From contig JAAELY010000176.1 of NCBI GenBank assembly GCA_024226335.1, forward strand, positions 1 to 62,692: 62,692 bases of DNA, written 5' to 3'. Made by a program: the position numbers and the translations under genes. The stretch comes from a bacterium (GTDB taxonomy: Bacteria > Myxococcota_A > UBA9160 > SZUA-336). Each line of letters opens with the position of its first letter. The stretch's first letter is position 1. Below, piece after piece: positions 25,957-36,200 of this stretch. The notes under the pieces were generated by a model. It was given only the letters and a program-made list of their open reading frames with translations, was not told where the DNA came from and did not search any database.

Positions 25957-26549
25957 GTCGCCCGATCTCGCCTGCGCCCGACGGAAGGGCGCTGCGCTCC
26001 CAGCGCAATCGCGAGGCGATTGTCGATGCGATGTTGGAGTTGATCGAGGAGGGTTCTCAGCAGCCGACCGCAGAGCAGGTGGCCGATTTCACAGGTCTGG
26101 GGATCCGAACGGTTTTTCGGCACCTGTCGGACTCAGAGAGGCTATTCGAGGCAATCAATGCGCGTGTCAGTGCAGAGGCCGCGCCTCTGCTCCAGGCGGC
26201 CCGACCCGAAGGGGATCTTCGCGAGCGAGTGAAGATGCTGGTGCGCGTGCGCAGTCGCTTCTTCGAGCGCGTCGCCGTCTACAAACGCGCCGGTGCGCTC
26301 AAGCGCTGGCGTTCGCCCTTCCTCCGCGGCCGCCACGGAGCTTTGGTGAAGGAACTGCGGATGGATCTCCTGCGCTGGTTGCCCGAACTCGAAGGCGAGT
26401 CTTCAAACCTGATCGATGCACTCGACCTCTTGACCTCTTTCGAAGCCTGGGACCGTCTTCGAACCGAGCAGGACCTGGGCCAGAAACGCGCGCTCGCCAC
26501 GATCGAGCGCTCAGTACTGGCTCTGGTGGGCGAGTTTGCGCCCGCTTGA
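25953..26549 (+). CDS. TetR-family regulator (paralogue 1)
   Basis: 198 residues from GTG at 25953. N-terminal HTH: RNREAIVDAMLELIEEG...PTAEQVADFTGLGIRTVFRHLSDSERLFEAI. The C-terminal ligand domain is short and helical. It aligns with the TetR at 44535-45176 through the whole HTH and in the C-terminal segment LLTSFEAWDRLR / LLTSFETWDKLR, so the two are paralogues. Likely represses the divergent DUF2855 gene by binding the palindrome at 25860-25875. Effector unknown. Confidence 0.88.
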   Translation: MSRPISPAPDGRALRSQRNREAIVDAMLELIEEGSQQPTAEQVADFTGLGIRTVFRHLSDSERLFEAINARVSAEAAPLLQAARPEGDLRERVKMLVRVRSRFFERVAVYKRAGALKRWRSPFLRGRHGALVKELRMDLLRWLPELEGESSNLIDALDLLTSFEAWDRLRTEQDLGQKRALATIERSVLALVGEFAPA

Positions 26550-26578
26550 AGGCGATCTCTACAAGACCCGTCCGGCTT

Positions 26579-28729
26579 CTAATCGGTGATGAGTGAGACA
26601 GGCATACAGACGCGCGTCGAAAAGAACTCCGCCAGGTTTTCGATCACGCCCGGCTCGTGGTGCGCCCGCGAGATGACGAAGGCCTGAATCTCCCGCGCCT
26701 GCTCCTCGCTCACCAGGTCTGCGAAACTCGCCATGCCGTGAGCGCCGCGCGTACCCCCAAGCACGATCGCAGTCCATTGCTCGTGAACTTCGGATTTCGA
26801 AAAGCGCAGGTCGGGTAGGAGACCCATGCTGCGTGCACCTATGCCGTGACAGCGCAGGCAGTGTCGCGCGTACGCTTCTGCACCTCGGGCAACGACTTCT
26901 CGACTCACTTCGATGCGCTTGACCGTGACCCGGCCCTCGGGTTTTGCTCGAACGTCGGGCATCGTCTCATTTCCGCCCAATTTCCAGACGATCAGACGTC
27001 CTTCATTCTCGTAACTGTGGCCCTCGGCATTCAGACCCATGGCACCGCCGACTCCAGCCAGAACTGCAACGTACTGCTCTCCCCGAACAGAGTAGGTGAC
27101 GGGCGCGGCCATGATGCCGATGCCGACTTCGCTCGACCAGAGCCGCGCGCCAGTCTCGGCGTCATAGGCCGAAAAGACTCCGCCCCCACCGCCCTGGAAT
27201 ATCAATCCACCGGCGGTCGAGAGTACGCCGCCCGGGATCAGTGATTCGTGGCGTACTTCCCACTCGAGCTTCTGTTCGACCGGATCCCAGGCCAGAAGCC
27301 GGGTTGCTCCGCAGGGATTCGGAATCTTCAGTTGGAAGTTCTGGAAGTCCGCCTGCAGTGCGGAGTAGTTCTCCGCCGTGTTCATGGCACGGTGCACGAA
27401 CTGGAAGTTTGGATCGGGGTCGAAGATGTAGGGCATCTCGATTGCCGGTATATACACAAGACCGGTGTCGGGGGAGAAGCTCATCGGGTGCCAGCTGTGA
27501 GCTCCGAAAACCGCAGGCGAAATGAACTTTCTTTCTTCCTCCCAGTTGGCTTCTTCGCGTTCGACCGGACGGCCCGTCTTCGAATCGACGTGGGACGCCC
27601 AGCTGACGTGTACGAATTTCTCGGCCGACAGAAACTCGCCAGTCTCCCGATCGAGCACGTAGAAAAAGCCGTTCTTCGGTGCCTGCATCAGCACCTTGCG
27701 CTTGCGACCTTCGATTTCGAGGTCGGCCAGTACCATCTGCTGCGTCGCCGTGTAGTCGAAGTGCTCACCCGGAACTGTCTGGTAGTGCCAGGCCAGTCGG
27801 CCTGTGTCCGGATGCACGGCGAGGATCGAAGCGAGAAAGAGGTTGTCGCCACCGCCCGGGCTGCGATAACGCCTGAGATAGACGGAAGAATTTCCCGTGC
27901 CGACGTAGAGCAGGTCCAGTTCCGGGTCATAGGCCATGGAATCCCATACGGTTCCACCGAGGCCCGACTTCCAGAGTGAATCCTTCGACCACGTGCGCGC
28001 AGCCATCTCCAGTTCTGGATGCTCGTGCGGACCTTCGTAGCTTGCGGGTACCGTGTAGAAACGCCAGACGAGCTCACCCGTGCGCGCGTCGTATGCGCTA
28101 AAGTAGCCGCGAACACCGAATTCCGCACCGCCATTGCCGATGATGACCTTGCCTTTGACGACGCGTGGCGCGGCCGTAATCGTGTAGGCCTGCTCTGGAT
28201 CGGTCGTGAGCGTCTCCCACATCAGGTTTCCGGAAAACGCGTCGAGTGCAATCAAGCGCCCGTCGATCGTGCCGACGAATACACGGCCTTCGTGCACTGC
28301 GACTCCGCGGTTCACCACGTCGCAGCAAGCATCTCGCCCCTTGGCCTTGGGTACCTTCGGGTCGAACCGCCAGAGCTCCTTGCCTGTAGCAGCGTCGAGT
28401 GCGAATACGACACTCCATGAGCCGGTCGCGTACATCACGCCGTCGATCACGATCGGTGTTGCTTCGAGACCGCGCTTCGTTCCAGTTGCGTAGGACCAGG
28501 CCACCCCGAGTTGATCGATGTTTCCGCGGTGGATTGCATTGAGCGGACTGTGTCGTTGTTCGTCGAGAGTTCGTCCGTGCAACGGCCAGTCGCCCGAGAC
28601 ATCGGTCGCCGGAACCGGTGCGTCATAGGCGGGTCCGGAGCCAGAGCGATCGCAGCCCGCAAGCAGCAAAAGGCCCAAAATCAGCGCCAGGCGGGGAATG
28701 CTCGAAAATGTGGAGAAGCGAATGATCAA
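26579..28729 (-). CDS. PQQ-dependent quinohaemoprotein dehydrogenase, lipoprotein
   Basis: About 716 residues. TTG at 28729 gives a signal with lipobox LLLAGC (Cys26); no strong ribosome binding site, so the start is tentative. The PQQ beta-propeller carries the vicinal disulfide Cys135-Cys136 (RDACCDVVNRG), W-motifs and GTGNSS, all typical of PQQ alcohol/glucose dehydrogenases. The C-terminus is a fused cytochrome c with haem motif C624-L-R-C-H628 and a likely Met ligand in GAHGMASF. It would oxidise an alcohol or sugar in the periplasm and pass electrons through its own haem. Substrate unknown; no pqq genes in the window. Confidence 0.9.
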   Translation of the reverse strand: MIIRFSTFSSIPRLALILGLLLLAGCDRSGSGPAYDAPVPATDVSGDWPLHGRTLDEQRHSPLNAIHRGNIDQLGVAWSYATGTKRGLEATPIVIDGVMYATGSWSVVFALDAATGKELWRFDPKVPKAKGRDACCDVVNRGVAVHEGRVFVGTIDGRLIALDAFSGNLMWETLTTDPEQAYTITAAPRVVKGKVIIGNGGAEFGVRGYFSAYDARTGELVWRFYTVPASYEGPHEHPELEMAARTWSKDSLWKSGLGGTVWDSMAYDPELDLLYVGTGNSSVYLRRYRSPGGGDNLFLASILAVHPDTGRLAWHYQTVPGEHFDYTATQQMVLADLEIEGRKRKVLMQAPKNGFFYVLDRETGEFLSAEKFVHVSWASHVDSKTGRPVEREEANWEEERKFISPAVFGAHSWHPMSFSPDTGLVYIPAIEMPYIFDPDPNFQFVHRAMNTAENYSALQADFQNFQLKIPNPCGATRLLAWDPVEQKLEWEVRHESLIPGGVLSTAGGLIFQGGGGGVFSAYDAETGARLWSSEVGIGIMAAPVTYSVRGEQYVAVLAGVGGAMGLNAEGHSYENEGRLIVWKLGGNETMPDVRAKPEGRVTVKRIEVSREVVARGAEAYARHCLRCHGIGARSMGLLPDLRFSKSEVHEQWTAIVLGGTRGAHGMASFADLVSEEQAREIQAFVISRAHHEPGVIENLAEFFSTRVCMPVSLITD

Positions 28730-28910
28730 CTCCGAGTCAGGGGGGTCAAGAGGCCGCGCAAGTTTGACACAGATGCGAACCGGGCGGCTCCCCGTGGATT
28801 CCGCCGGGCCGCGCGCACCCGAGCGCACCTGATCGCCAAGCGTCCCGACTGACGCATCTGCCTCTTCATCGCGTTGACAGTCTTGCAGCACGTCGCGAAT
28901 TTCTCTTGAA

Positions 28911-29948
28911 GTGATGGGTGCGTTCAATCCGTATTGCCTGAGTTCATATCTGGCCTACCGCTATGTGATTGGCGAGGCTGAAGCCTGGAAACCGGGCCTG
29001 GCTCCGTCACTTCCACAGGTCGATTTCGACGAACAGATTCCGGTTGTGGATGCAGACCAGGTCGAGCGAGCTCTGGCGGAACTGGTCACGCCGGACTCCG
29101 AGACGGGCATCCTGCTCAGCGGCGGTATCGACTCGGCCATCCTCGCGTCGTATCTGCCTGCCGGAACGCGCGCCTATACGATCCGCTTCATGGCCGAAGG
29201 CGCGATCGACGAGAGCCAGATGGCACAGGTCTACGCCGAGCGTCTCGGATTGAACCTGCAGGTCGTGCAGGTCGGTTGGGAGGACTATCAGCGCGACTGC
29301 GATGCGTTGATGCGAAACAAGTCCGCACCTCTGCACGCCATCGAACCGGCTCTATTTGTCGCTGCATCGCAGGCGAAGCGCGATGGTCTTTCGCGTCTGG
29401 TCGTGGGAAATGGCGCGGACAGCACCTTCGGAGGTCTCGACAAGCTTCTGGCGCGGGACTGGTCATTCGACGCGTTTGTCGCGCGCTATACCTTCATCGA
29501 CCCCGCGGCCGTGCTGGAAGAACCCGTGGATCTGCGCAGGGTCTTCGAGCCATTCCGCGAGGCCGATGGCATCGACGCTCAGGCCTTCTTGAAGAGCGTG
29601 CACGGCCTGGGAATCATTCAGGCCTTTGACAACGCGGTGGGTCTGGCGGGAATCTCGCTCGTCGAACCCTACGAAAACCTGCGCTTCGAAGGTGAACTCG
29701 ATCTGGTGCGCATCCGCAATGGGGAATCGAAGTACGTGCTGCGTGCGCTCTTCGAACGCCGTTTCCACGGGCTGGAAATCCCCGAAAAGATCGCGTTCGC
29801 GCGACCGATGGATCGCTGGCTGGAGGACTGGTCCGGTCCGAAGCGCGATGAGTTCCTCCGCTTTGATATCGACGCCTTCAGCGGGGACCAGCGCTGGCTG
29901 CTCTGGTGCCTGGAACGCTTCCTGGATCGCTGCGAAGCGCAGGACTGA
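28911..29948 (+). CDS. Asparagine-synthetase-like ATP-dependent ligase without glutaminase domain
   Basis: 345 residues (GTG 28911 or ATG 28914). Contains only the C-terminal synthetase half of AsnB: PP-loop LLSGGIDSAILASYL near residue 70, YTIRF, and later GNGADSTFGG, KYVLRALFE, and IPEKIAFARPMDRW. The N-terminal Ntn glutaminase domain is absent, so ammonia or an amino donor must come from elsewhere, or the enzyme forms another amide or lactam bond. The next gene (DUF362) starts one base after its stop, so the two are translationally coupled. Being next to a glycan cluster, amidation of a sugar or acidic ligand is possible but unproven. Confidence 0.85.
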   Translation: MMGAFNPYCLSSYLAYRYVIGEAEAWKPGLAPSLPQVDFDEQIPVVDADQVERALAELVTPDSETGILLSGGIDSAILASYLPAGTRAYTIRFMAEGAIDESQMAQVYAERLGLNLQVVQVGWEDYQRDCDALMRNKSAPLHAIEPALFVAASQAKRDGLSRLVVGNGADSTFGGLDKLLARDWSFDAFVARYTFIDPAAVLEEPVDLRRVFEPFREADGIDAQAFLKSVHGLGIIQAFDNAVGLAGISLVEPYENLRFEGELDLVRIRNGESKYVLRALFERRFHGLEIPEKIAFARPMDRWLEDWSGPKRDEFLRFDIDAFSGDQRWLLWCLERFLDRCEAQD

Positions 29949-29949
29949 A

Positions 29950-31425
29950 GTGCTCGTCTCGGTCGCGAAGTCCAGCACCTCCTATCCGAAGCAGGCGGTC
30001 TTTGATCCCGATACCGCATACCCGGAGTACCCCGGAAGCGCAATCTCCGAGCAGCCCAACGGCGTCTACCGAGCGGTTCGGGACGCCCTTGCATTGCTAG
30101 GCTATGACGGTGCCCACTTCGGCCAACGCGACTGGAATCCTCTGGGTCAGCTGATCACACCCGGCCAGACGGTATTCATCAAACCCAATATGGTCGACGA
30201 CCGTCACCGCTTCGACCAGGACCTGTTCTCTGTCGTGACCCATCCCTCGGTGCTGCGCGCCGTGGCTGACTATGTCGCGATCGCTTTGAAAGGTCGCGGC
30301 AAGATCGTGATCGGTGACAATCCGCACGTGGACGCCGACTTCGACAAGCTCCGAGAACACTGCTCACTCGATGCACTTGCCCGGAATCTCCGCGACACCC
30401 ACGGACTAGAAGTCGAGGTGGTGGACCTGCGTTTCTGGCATATGCCCGATTTGCGTTACTACGGCTTCAAAGAGGGCCGCCGTGCACTCAGCGGAGACCC
30501 AAAAGGTGAAACCGAGATCGACTTAGGCCGGTCCTCTTTGCTCGAAGGTGTACCCGTGTGGTTGCTGCGCGGTACCTACCAGAACCGACTCGAGACGATC
30601 AGGCATCACTTCTTTGGACGGCATCGCTATGTGTTTTCGAACTCGATCCTCGACGCAGATGTGTTCATCTCGATCCCGAAATTGAAAGCACACGCAAAGG
30701 TCGGCGCAACGCTGAACATCAAGGGTCTGATCGGAACGATCGCCAACAAGAACTGTCTGGTGCATTGGCGAATTGGCTATCCGCTCCTCGGCGGTGACGA
30801 GTATCCGCCGCCTTCGCGCAAGATCGACTATCTGAAGCTGTACCTACAGCACCTGCTGAGCGATCTTCTGCCGTCTCGATTGTATTTCCGTCTGCGCAAC
30901 TTCTTGAACGCCACGGCCCTGGGCCGCTGGTACAACCGAACGATCTCCGTCGAAGCGCAAGACCGGCGGATGTTGCGCGGAGCCTGGGAGTCCAACGACA
31001 CCATCTGGCGGATGACCGTGGACGTCTACAATGCATTCGTAAACGACGTCGCTCGCGTCCGGGCGAAACGGGGCAAGCAGACCCGTTTCTTTTCCGTGGT
31101 CGATGGCATCGTCGGTGGAGATACGGACGGCCCACACTTTCCGCATCCCGTGGACAGTCATGTGATCGTCGCGGGTGAAGATCTACTCGCCGTCGATCTG
31201 GTGGCCGCGCGCCTGATGGACTACCGGGTATCGGCCATACCCTATCTGAACTACCTGTCGCAGCAGGAAGGCCTGAAGCTCGAAGACATCAGCATTGCTT
31301 CGGATGAGTTCGACATCGAAGTGCTGCGCGATCCGAAACGAGAAGTCCTGGGCTTCCGGCCACCGTATCGCTGGCCTTCGCTCTCTGCGCAAGCCAAGGA
31401 ACCCGGACCTTCCTTCCTACCCTGA
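29950..31425 (+). CDS. DUF362 domain protein
   Basis: 491 residues from GTG at 29950. Starts with VLVSVAKSSTSYPKQAVF and runs through FIKPNMVDDRHRFDQDLFSVVTHPSV and FISIPKLKAHAKVGATLNIKGLIGTIANK, the conserved core of DUF362. The Fe-S cysteine clusters seen in many DUF362 proteins are not present, so this is the cluster-less type. Directly coupled to the asparagine-synthetase-like gene, implying a joint step. The reaction is unknown. Ends in a 9-bp convergent overlap with the next gene on the other strand. Confidence 0.85.
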   Translation: MLVSVAKSSTSYPKQAVFDPDTAYPEYPGSAISEQPNGVYRAVRDALALLGYDGAHFGQRDWNPLGQLITPGQTVFIKPNMVDDRHRFDQDLFSVVTHPSVLRAVADYVAIALKGRGKIVIGDNPHVDADFDKLREHCSLDALARNLRDTHGLEVEVVDLRFWHMPDLRYYGFKEGRRALSGDPKGETEIDLGRSSLLEGVPVWLLRGTYQNRLETIRHHFFGRHRYVFSNSILDADVFISIPKLKAHAKVGATLNIKGLIGTIANKNCLVHWRIGYPLLGGDEYPPPSRKIDYLKLYLQHLLSDLLPSRLYFRLRNFLNATALGRWYNRTISVEAQDRRMLRGAWESNDTIWRMTVDVYNAFVNDVARVRAKRGKQTRFFSVVDGIVGGDTDGPHFPHPVDSHVIVAGEDLLAVDLVAARLMDYRVSAIPYLNYLSQQEGLKLEDISIASDEFDIEVLRDPKREVLGFRPPYRWPSLSAQAKEPGPSFLP

Positions 31426-32451
31426 GTCCTTCTCGAAACGCTCTAGGGCATCGACCAGGCTAGAAGCGGCGTGTCTGGCCGCCGTGCCGTCGCGGAATGC
31501 GACTGCGCGATTGCACCAGGCCGGGCGCGTGGGAAAACTCGGAGCGTCCTGGACGTTGCGTGTCACGAGTCCCGCGAGGGCGGCCGGTTCCGTGCACAGA
31601 TCGGCCAGGAGATCGGCGCCCACCGGTCGCAACCACAGGTCGAGTTCTGCGGGATCAGCTACGAGTCCCACAGTCGGGCGCCCTAGAAGTATCGACTCCG
31701 TAAACGCTCCACTTCGTGCGTCTGCGAGAACCACGTCGGCCAGGGCGAAGAGCATTTCCAGGTCGCCGGTTCCTTCCGCGAGACGGGCACCAGAGGCGCG
31801 AATCCGCTGCATGCGCTCCGGTTCCATGCGGATCGTGCAGTGGTGTGGCTTGATCACGACGTCGAAGTCTCGCTGGAGTTCGCTGACCGAATCCAGGAAG
31901 CGATCGAGCGAAGAGTTGTGCTCCCACGTCGGAAAGTAGACGAGTACGGGTCGCTTCCCGTCGATTCCCAGTTCCCGCTGCAGGGGATCGGTCTCGACGC
32001 GTCCCGCGAAGCTATCGTCGTAGCGGGCAAACCCGGCCAGAAGCAAGCGCTCGGGATCTTTCCACTGCGCAAAGTGTTCGGTGTACATCAGTCCGTGTGC
32101 GAGGATCAGATCGAAGGGGGTGACGGAAATCTCGTTCAATCCCCAGGCCATGGGAAAGACCACTGCTCCGTACATCAGGCGCACGTGTAGGCCGCGATGC
32201 CGCGCGAGGATTTCGCCGTTCTGTGTCGTAACTGCGTGGGCTTCGGGGTCGGCGCGGGTATCGAACGGAATACCGCGTTCGCGATAAGCCTGAGCCGTTC
32301 GATCGAAGTCAAACCAGCCATCCGCTGCAGTGTTCTCGTTTCCGGGTACGCAGACCAGCCTCGCCTCCACGCCCATACGACACAGTTCTCGCCACAATGG
32401 CGTGTAGTGCGGCGCTTCCATGGCGTCGATGTGGTAGAGGTCGATCTTCAT
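31417..32451 (-). CDS. CDP-glycerol-type glycero/polyol phosphotransferase-like protein
   Basis: 344 residues. Ends VLVYFPTWEHNSSLDRFLDSVSELQ ... VVIKPHHC ... VLADARSGAFTESILLGRPTVGLV, features of the Glyphos_transf fold used by TagB/TagF-like enzymes and some glycosyltransferases of the GT-B type. Transfers a CDP-activated polyol phosphate or a similar group to a glycan. The gene is 4 bp after the nucleotidyltransferase, which would provide the activated donor. Overlaps 9 bp with the convergent DUF362 gene. Confidence 0.75.
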   Translation of the reverse strand: MKIDLYHIDAMEAPHYTPLWRELCRMGVEARLVCVPGNENTAADGWFDFDRTAQAYRERGIPFDTRADPEAHAVTTQNGEILARHRGLHVRLMYGAVVFPMAWGLNEISVTPFDLILAHGLMYTEHFAQWKDPERLLLAGFARYDDSFAGRVETDPLQRELGIDGKRPVLVYFPTWEHNSSLDRFLDSVSELQRDFDVVIKPHHCTIRMEPERMQRIRASGARLAEGTGDLEMLFALADVVLADARSGAFTESILLGRPTVGLVADPAELDLWLRPVGADLLADLCTEPAALAGLVTRNVQDAPSFPTRPAWCNRAVAFRDGTAARHAASSLVDALERFEKDSG

Positions 32452-32455
32452 CGGG

Positions 32456-33265
32456 TCACCCGGAACCGTCTCCGGAATCCGCGCGTAGCGCCGCGTCCAC
32501 GGCCGAGGCCACTTTCAGTTCGCGCACACTGCCGCGTACGAGTTCGCGCATCCGGTCCACATCCACGTGGAAATCGACTTCCTGCCATTTCGAGGCAGCG
32601 TCGAAAGTCCAGGGGCGCACCAGTACGCCTCGCTCGTACAAGCAATTGAAGACCTCGAGCCAATAGCGATCGATCGAAGACGAGTGACGCGCCAGAAGCT
32701 CCAGGTGATCGACGAAGATCGAGCGGGCCCGTTCACCGCGAACCAGGCAGAGGCCGGGTGACTCCGCATCGATCTCATCGGCCTCGATCTCCTTGCTGAC
32801 GCGACGAATCGCACCTTCGTCGAAACTCACCTTCATATCATCGAAGTCGTAGTCGCCCTTTTCGCTGGTCGCGAGCCAGATGCCCTCGCGGGTATCCGCG
32901 CAGAAGTCGCTGAAAACGCCCGGTGTGAACAGATTGTCGCCATTGGTGATCAGGAAATCCGAGGTCATCTCGTGGCGAGCCAGCCATAACGACATCAAGT
33001 TGTTTGAGATGGCATAGAACGGGTTGAAGACCGTTCTGACGCGCAATCCGTCTACGTCGTAGGTCTTGATCTTCGCTTCGATCTGCTCCGCGAGGTGTCC
33101 GATCACTAGCACGACTTCGTCAACGATTCGAGAATCGCGCAGGCTGGCGAGCTGCTCTTCGATCAGAGTCAGCCCGTTGCCCATGTCGAGCAGCGGCTTG
33201 GGTGTGTTGCGGGTCAGCGGCATGAGCCGTTCGCCCTTTCCCGCTGCAAGGATGATGATCTTCAT
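32456..33265 (-). CDS. Nucleotidyltransferase (LicC/sugar-phosphate nucleotidyltransferase-like)
   Basis: 269 residues. N-terminal activation motif IILAAGKGERLMPLTRNTPKPLL is the signature of nucleotidyltransferases; FLITNGDNLF supplies the metal-binding Asp. The small size and the absence of a left-handed beta-helix suggest the CTP:phosphocholine cytidylyltransferase (LicC) or similar small group rather than a GlmU/RmlA enzyme. Probably makes the CDP- or UDP-activated substrate for the adjacent phosphotransferase. ATG at 33265 with GGAG upstream. Confidence 0.85.
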   Translation of the reverse strand: MKIIILAAGKGERLMPLTRNTPKPLLDMGNGLTLIEEQLASLRDSRIVDEVVLVIGHLAEQIEAKIKTYDVDGLRVRTVFNPFYAISNNLMSLWLARHEMTSDFLITNGDNLFTPGVFSDFCADTREGIWLATSEKGDYDFDDMKVSFDEGAIRRVSKEIEADEIDAESPGLCLVRGERARSIFVDHLELLARHSSSIDRYWLEVFNCLYERGVLVRPWTFDAASKWQEVDFHVDVDRMRELVRGSVRELKVASAVDAALRADSGDGSG

Positions 33266-33290
33266 GATCCGCTCCGTGTTGAATAGGAAC

Positions 33291-36200
33291 TCAGTGAATC
33301 TCGGGGAGACCCTTCAATACTGCGGCCCGGCGCACGGCCGCGACCAGGCCCGAAGGATCGATGGATTCCATTCGACGGGCGAAGGCCGCCCCTGCGCGCT
33401 TGCCGATTGCCTTGCGCAGTTCCGGATCGTCGTGCAGGCGGGCCATCCAGTCGACGGCCTCGGGGATGGAAGGTTCCGCCCAGACGGCGTCGGGCCCGGT
33501 GAACTCCGGCAGGTAGGCGGCCTGGGTGGTCGAATGCACCGGAACCAGTGTGTGCCCGACCAGGCAGGAGTTGTCGTCGTCCATGAAGTCCAGATTTCCC
33601 GACCAGCCCGTGGCGATGACTGGCTTGCCTAAAGCCATAGCCTCGAGCAGGGACAGTCCCAGACCTTCGGCCCGGTGCAATGAGACCATGACGTCTGCAG
33701 TTTCATACAGAGACATCACCTCCGAGTAGCTCAGTACCCGATCGAGAATCAAGATGTCAGGCCTCGCTGCAGCGCGGCTTTCCAGTTCGCGGACATGCAC
33801 GTCAAAACTCGGGCAGCTGTGTGAGTTGTTCACCTTGACGACGAGTCGGGCATTGTCACCCGGTGCGAAGGTCCGTTCGAAGGCCTCGATCGCGGCGAAA
33901 GGATTCTTGCGATTGATGTCACTGGCCATTTCAAAGCTCGTGACGAAAACCGTCGCTTCTTCCGGAAGCCCCCAGCCGGCACGGTCGGGCGGCCCGACGG
34001 CATCCACGAAGAGTGGCTGAGGGAAATAGCGTACAGCGACGTTGGAGAGAGAAGCGAGAAACGAACCTTCGATGAAGCGACTCGCTGCGAGCACCACGTC
34101 CATCGATTCGAGCATCGCCTGCCAGCCCGGGGGAATGCGGGTGAGTTCCCAGAAGGGCAGACACACATTTACGCGATCCTGGCAGCGGATCGCTTGCGGC
34201 GGATTTGGAAGGACCAGGGAGAGATCACTCGGGTTCAGGATGAAGAGGTTCACCGGCCAAGGGGTCTGTTCCTCGAGTGAGCGGGCCGAAAACGGTACGT
34301 GGTCGGCGCGACCCCCACCGACCTTGATGTCGACCGGACAGACGCGATGTCCCGATTCTCTCAGCAGGCGCACAATCTGGCGCGCACTTACGCCGAGTCC
34401 GAGGTTTCCACTCAGAAATCCGAAGACATTGAATCCCAGTTCCGATGGTCCTGCGGAACTCTTGCCCACGATCCTGCAGCGCGAGCGTTCGATACCCAAA
34501 CCGAATCTGCGAAGCACTTGCACGATCTCGGAATCACCGGTACTCGACCAGCGATTGTCCGGCAACGCTCCACCGTTCTGAGCTTCGAGCTGAGACCACA
34601 ACTCGCGCACCGAAGCCACTCCGGGTTCGCATTCGATCACGAAGCGGATGCAGTCGGCTGCTTCGGCCAATTGACCTTCACCCAGTAGAGTGTTGGCCAG
34701 TTCGAGCACCTCCGATGCCTCTGCGTTTCCAAGCTTGCTGTGCAACCAGCCGACATCGCGATCCTCCGAGCGCCGGAAGGTATGCCGTCCGATGCACGTG
34801 TAGCTCCCGTCGGCGTGGATCGCACAGCTTTCTGAATTGTGCGTGATTCGAAAGCCAGCCTCTCTGCAGCGTCGTGAGAAGTCGATGTCTTCTTCCTCGT
34901 AGAAGGCTCGCTGCTCGTCCCAATGCACAGCATCGGCCACACGTCGCTGCATGACCCACGCGCCGCCACCCGTCATATAGGAGTGCTCGTCGGACTCCCA
35001 TGGAGCAAGCATGCAATGGCCGCGCGGTCCTCCAAAGGTCGCGTGATCCCAGTAACGCGAGCCATCGGGAACGCGCAGCTGAGAGGTCAGGATGTCAAAG
35101 TCCGGGCCGTGCGAACAAAGACCCTCGTACCAGCCCGGCTCCAGGAGTATGTCGTCGTCCATGATGACCAGTACCGGATGCTTTGCCTCGGAAACCGCAC
35201 GATTGCGCATCTCTCCCAGGCGTCCTGCCGCGGCGGCCTCGCCGGCTTCGATCTTCCGCGCTCCTTCGGGAACTGTTCCAGCGCCGGACACCAGGATCTC
35301 GGCGTTCGGAATGTTCTGAGCTCGAATGCTCTCCACGACTGCGTCCAGCATCTCCGGCCGCTGTCCGGCACTGATGATGCAGAAGCTGATGGCATCGAGT
35401 GAGCCGATCTCCGTAGTCGCCGATGCAGTCCATGAGAATTCGCGTCGCTGCTCCTCCTGAAGAGCGCGGAAATTCTGTGGATCGGGTCCGATCACCGGGA
35501 GTGTCGCCGGGTCTCCAATACCCAGCATTTCACACAACTCTCGGGTGCGCGCCTCGTGTCCCGAACGGGCGCAGGCCACGGCGAGACACGCCGCGATTTC
35601 TCCGGAGTCCGGCCGTCGCTTGAAGGCCGCTTCGAGGAAGGCCGCGGCCAGTTCTGGATTGCAGAACGGGGAACGCAGCAGGCGTGTACCGAAATCGTGG
35701 CAGGCGTCGGCTTCATCATCGGGGCTGATTCCGGAGCTCAGAACCGGGTAGAGCTGCGCGAGCGTCAACTCGTTTCCTGCACGCTGCAGCGCCTGTTGAA
35801 ATACCGTCTGGCTGGCCTTGAACACGCGTTCCGGCATCTGCCCGGTCATGCTATTGGGGTGTTCTCGGTAGTAGTACAGGATCTCCGGTACGTATACGGC
35901 GGGCGCCCTTTCGACTAGACGCAGCCACATGTCCCAGTCTTCGGCACCTTCGAGTTCTGGGGCGTAGCTACCGACTTGTTCCTGGATTTCGCGCCGGTAC
36001 ATGAAAGAGGCCGTCCCCGGATTCATGCACAGGAAACCTCGATAGCTCAGGTCCTGATCGCGTGTGAAGCGGGTGATCTGCGCCTGTTCGTCAATCCATG
36101 CGAAGGCCGAGCTTGCGAAGCCTGCTTCGGGAAAGGCGTCGAGTGCGCCGACCAGAGCTTCGAGGAACATCGGAGCGCAGTAGTTGTCCGACGAGATCCA

